This document shows positions 63,286 through 64,000 of a DNA stretch of 64,000 nt, one piece after another (the stretch's first letter is position 1; each line of letters opens with the position of its first letter). The DNA is from Niveispirillum irakense DSM 11586. Its GTDB lineage: Bacteria; Pseudomonadota; Alphaproteobacteria; Azospirillales; Azospirillaceae. The position numbers and the translations under genes were made by a program. Below the pieces are notes generated by a model that was not told where the DNA came from, did no database searches, and saw only the letters and a list, made by a program, of their open reading frames with translations. The stretch is from positions 248,001 through 312,000 of the forward strand of contig NZ_AUCG01000023.1 in the NCBI RefSeq assembly GCF_000429645.1. Direction: 5' to 3'.

Positions 63286-63350
63286 GGGGCGTCCTCCCTG
63301 TTTATTATGGGGCGGGCTGGGTGCTTTCAGGGTTATAAAAACCCAAATTT

Positions 63351-64000
63351 TCAATGCACTTGCCGCTTTTCATTAAGATTTAAGGTTAATTCTGCCCGGC
63401 CAGGCATTTCAGCCAGGATGTGGCGGGTCAGCCGTTCATAGAACTGGATGAAACCACTCACCTGTTCGTCGGTCATGGTCGTGTCGGTGGGCCGGCCTGC
63501 CGCCCGCAGCGTGCGGCGCAGGCCTTCTTCCTGTTCAATCCGCCAGTCGCGGACGATGGTGAAATTGGGGGCCGCCAGCAGGACCAGCGCGTCTATCCGG
63601 CTGAACAGACGCTGGTAATCACCAGCCAGCGCCGCATTGACATAATAACGCCAGCGCCCATCCCCATCGCGGGTCCGTTCCAAATCGTTCACGGGATCGG
63701 CCAAGGCCGCCGCCTCCTGCGGCACGGCCCCCACGCACCAGCCCTCAAACAGAACCACATCCACCGGCCCTTCAACGACAGCCGGCTCGGTCGCCCTGGT
63801 ATCCACCGCCTTGTCGAAGCGCGGCAGCGATACCGGCCCCGGTTGCGCCAGCCCATCCAGCACGGCCAGCCCCAGCGCCACATCATGCGTGCCGGGCACG
63901 CCGCGGGTCGCCAGCAGCGGATGGACAGTGCGGGCCAGATCCTGCCGCTCCGCCTTTGTCAGGTAGAGATCATCCAGGGACAGCACAGCCACGCGCAGGC
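63351..64000 (-). CDS. P-loop kinase, D-glycerate 3-kinase-like, N-terminus beyond window
   Basis: At least 216 residues visible; the frame runs open past the right edge of the window, so the P-loop is missing. LRVAVLSLDDLYLTKAERQ is the family motif after the P-loop, with the acidic pair SLDD. DVVLFEGWCVGA is the second typical strand, and NFTIVRDWRIEQEEGLRR and VSGFIQFYERLTRHIL follow. This matches plant-type glycerate kinases and the related uridine kinase-like group, which phosphorylate D-glycerate using ATP. A role in photorespiratory-type or serine metabolism is family knowledge only. The visible part appears intact. Confidence 0.85.
   Translation of the reverse strand, partial: LRVAVLSLDDLYLTKAERQDLARTVHPLLATRGVPGTHDVALGLAVLDGLAQPGPVSLPRFDKAVDTRATEPAVVEGPVDVVLFEGWCVGAVPQEAAALADPVNDLERTRDGDGRWRYYVNAALAGDYQRLFSRIDALVLLAAPNFTIVRDWRIEQEEGLRRTLRAAGRPTDTTMTDEQVSGFIQFYERLTRHILAEMPGRAELTLNLNEKRQVH

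Overview
The window looks like a chromosomal segment of a GC-rich free-living alphaproteobacterium, most likely from the Rhodospirillales/Azospirillaceae (Niveispirillum or Azospirillum-like). This rests on the alphaproteobacterial rpsD, the purQ-purL-bolA-grxD order, four TonB-dependent receptors in about 32 kb, and strong use of overlapping ATGA gene junctions. The genus is inference. No tRNA, rRNA, CRISPR array or intact mobile element was seen.

Region 1 (1-8.1 kb, + strand except one gene): the end of an isocitrate lyase/PEP mutase-family gene, an IclR regulator, a serine hydrolase on the opposite strand, then a tight four-gene operon (cytochrome c, FAD monooxygenase, Asp/Glu-racemase-superfamily protein, PuuE-like deacetylase) closed by a good terminator. 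A dense cluster of TGTCCG/CGGACA hexamers follows, and then a GxGYxYP-type protein.

Region 2 (8.1-31.2 kb, all - strand): about 23 kb of co-directional accessory catabolism. In transcription order it runs aldehyde dehydrogenase, TonB receptor, IclR regulator, small protein + methyltransferase, two alpha/beta hydrolases, MFS carrier, AllA-like protein, a second small protein + methyltransferase, a second TonB receptor, then seven overlapping or nearly abutting genes (hydrolase, APH-type kinase, M24 peptidase, two luciferase-like monooxygenase proteins, hydrolase, GPH sugar-type carrier). Together these look like outer-membrane uptake, inner-membrane transport, oxidative and hydrolytic breakdown of a substrate I cannot name. 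A TGTCCGGACA palindrome occurs in promoter regions of both regions 1 and 2, which suggests one regulon.

Region 3 (31.5-39.2 kb): GH3 glycosidase, isochorismatase-like hydrolase, CE1-like esterase and a third TonB receptor related to the second. A very AT-rich block and an IS30 transposase remnant follow.

Region 4 (39.2-51.3 kb): HMG-CoA lyase, glycosyltransferase, SulP anion transporter, PhoD phosphatase with a fourth TonB receptor, then a hexose cassette (ROK regulator, ROK fructokinase, AGE-family epimerase/isomerase) that fits mannose-to-fructose-6-phosphate metabolism.

Region 5 (51.3-64 kb): more housekeeping content: a MotA/MotB-type stator pair, rpsD with a clear promoter and terminator, DoxX, monothiol glutaredoxin, BolA, PurL, PurQ, an OmpR/EnvZ-type two-component system, a GFA-fold protein, a secreted beta-helix protein and a P-loop kinase cut by the window end.
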